Positions 5,707 through 5,992 of a DNA stretch of 5,992 nt are shown here, piece by piece. The DNA comes from Candidatus Solibacter sp. (lineage in GTDB: Bacteria > Acidobacteriota > Terriglobia > Bryobacterales > Bryobacteraceae), in NCBI GenBank assembly GCA_026394025.1, contig JAPKZC010001124.1, positions 3,197 through 9,188 on the forward strand, written 5' to 3'. The notes under the pieces were generated by a model, which had not been told where the DNA came from, searched no databases, and saw nothing but the letters and a program-made list of their open reading frames with translations. The number at the start of each line of letters is the position of its first letter. The first letter of the stretch is position 1. The position numbers and the translations under genes were made by a program.

Positions 5707-5992
5707 TCCGTCTGTCTCCTAATGTCCTTGCCTCAGAGGGACCTTACAAGCGCTGCTCGTCAAGAGTCCCCCTATCTATAGACTAGGAAACGCACTCCGG
5801 CCTTTTGGCCTCTCAAATTCGCAAGTGACTCAATACAAGCCAATTATTTATAAAATGTTCGTGTGATGGACTTGCAGAACTCGCCGGAACTAGCCTTGAC
5901 ATGAGGCTGCGGGTGTGAAAGGGGCCGCTTTTGTTGGCGAACCAGACGTTTTCCCCGTTTCAGATCCAATTAGGCGCAAGGAGCCCCACTGG
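5707..5992. other. Upstream region without a convincing gene; AT-rich patch
   Basis: No gene can be supported here on either strand. It should hold the promoter of the minus-strand pair, but I see no clear -35/-10 pair on that strand. It contains the short hairpin GGCCTTTTGGCC (5799-5810) and an AT-rich patch (5840-5857) with the 8-bp palindrome TTTATAAA (5847-5854). The arms GCAAGT (5821-5826) and ACTTGC (5870-5875) form an inverted repeat around that patch. On the plus strand GTGACT (5825-5830) and TATAAA (5849-5854), 18 bases apart, make a weak promoter candidate pointing out of the window. TTGACA at 5896-5901 has no matching -10. Confidence 0.5.
5716..5720 (-). promoter_or_regulatory. Ribosome binding site for the 139-residue protein
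   Basis: AGGAG on the minus strand lies nine bases before the ATG at 5706 and twelve before the ATG at 5703. This favours the first of the two adjacent ATG codons and supports the reality of this otherwise unrecognised gene. Confidence 0.65.

Noticed and set aside
5896..5901. TTGACA as a -35 promoter box on the plus strand
   Set aside because: The DNA 16-18 bases downstream is AAGGGG-like with no -10 hexamer, so no promoter can be supported.
5890..5992. Minus-strand frame open from the right edge to a TAG, as the tail of an incoming gene
   Set aside because: Only about 33 codons of Ser/Thr/Pro-rich sequence with no motif; an open stretch this short at a window edge is expected by chance.

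Overview
The window reads as chromosomal DNA from a GC-rich Gram-negative-type bacterium. An acidobacterium of the Solibacter/Bryobacter kind is my best guess. That guess rests on the style of the proteins (several short exported proteins with Sec or Tat leaders, and an Ala/Pro-rich secreted two-domain protein) and on single genes on alternating strands. It is an inference, not a proven assignment. No rRNA, tRNA, CRISPR array, transposase or integrase is visible.

Layout from left to right. (1) Positions 1-2147, minus strand: nearly complete Tex, the S1-domain transcription accessory protein, running off the left edge. (2) Positions 2209-3156, plus strand: an exported TIM-barrel metal-dependent hydrolase of the amidohydrolase_2 family, divergent from tex. 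(3) Positions 3211-4041, minus strand: a secreted endonuclease/exonuclease/phosphatase-family (EEP) enzyme, convergent with the hydrolase. (4) Positions 4042-4256: a divergent control region with a TATAAT box and three CGCGTG boxes. (5) Positions 4257-5039, plus strand: a secreted protein of unknown function with an NTF2-like-looking N-terminal half and a beta-sandwich-looking C-terminal half. (6) Positions 5049-5706, minus strand: a two-gene unit encoding a 139-residue protein of unknown function, followed by a 61-residue membrane protein with a holin-like look. (7) Positions 5707-5992: no convincing gene, with a distinctly AT-rich patch near 5840-5857.

The genes do not form an evident pathway. 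Tex is a housekeeping factor. The hydrolase, the EEP enzyme and the secreted two-domain protein share only an export signal and are transcribed separately. The minus-strand pair at the right is the only operon-like arrangement and the least ordinary part of the window. It may belong to a small accessory or phage-derived segment, but no hallmark phage gene lies inside the window to prove this. I did not find a clearly new biological system. The most useful leads are that small-gene pair, the two-domain secreted protein and its unusual promoter/RBS spacing.
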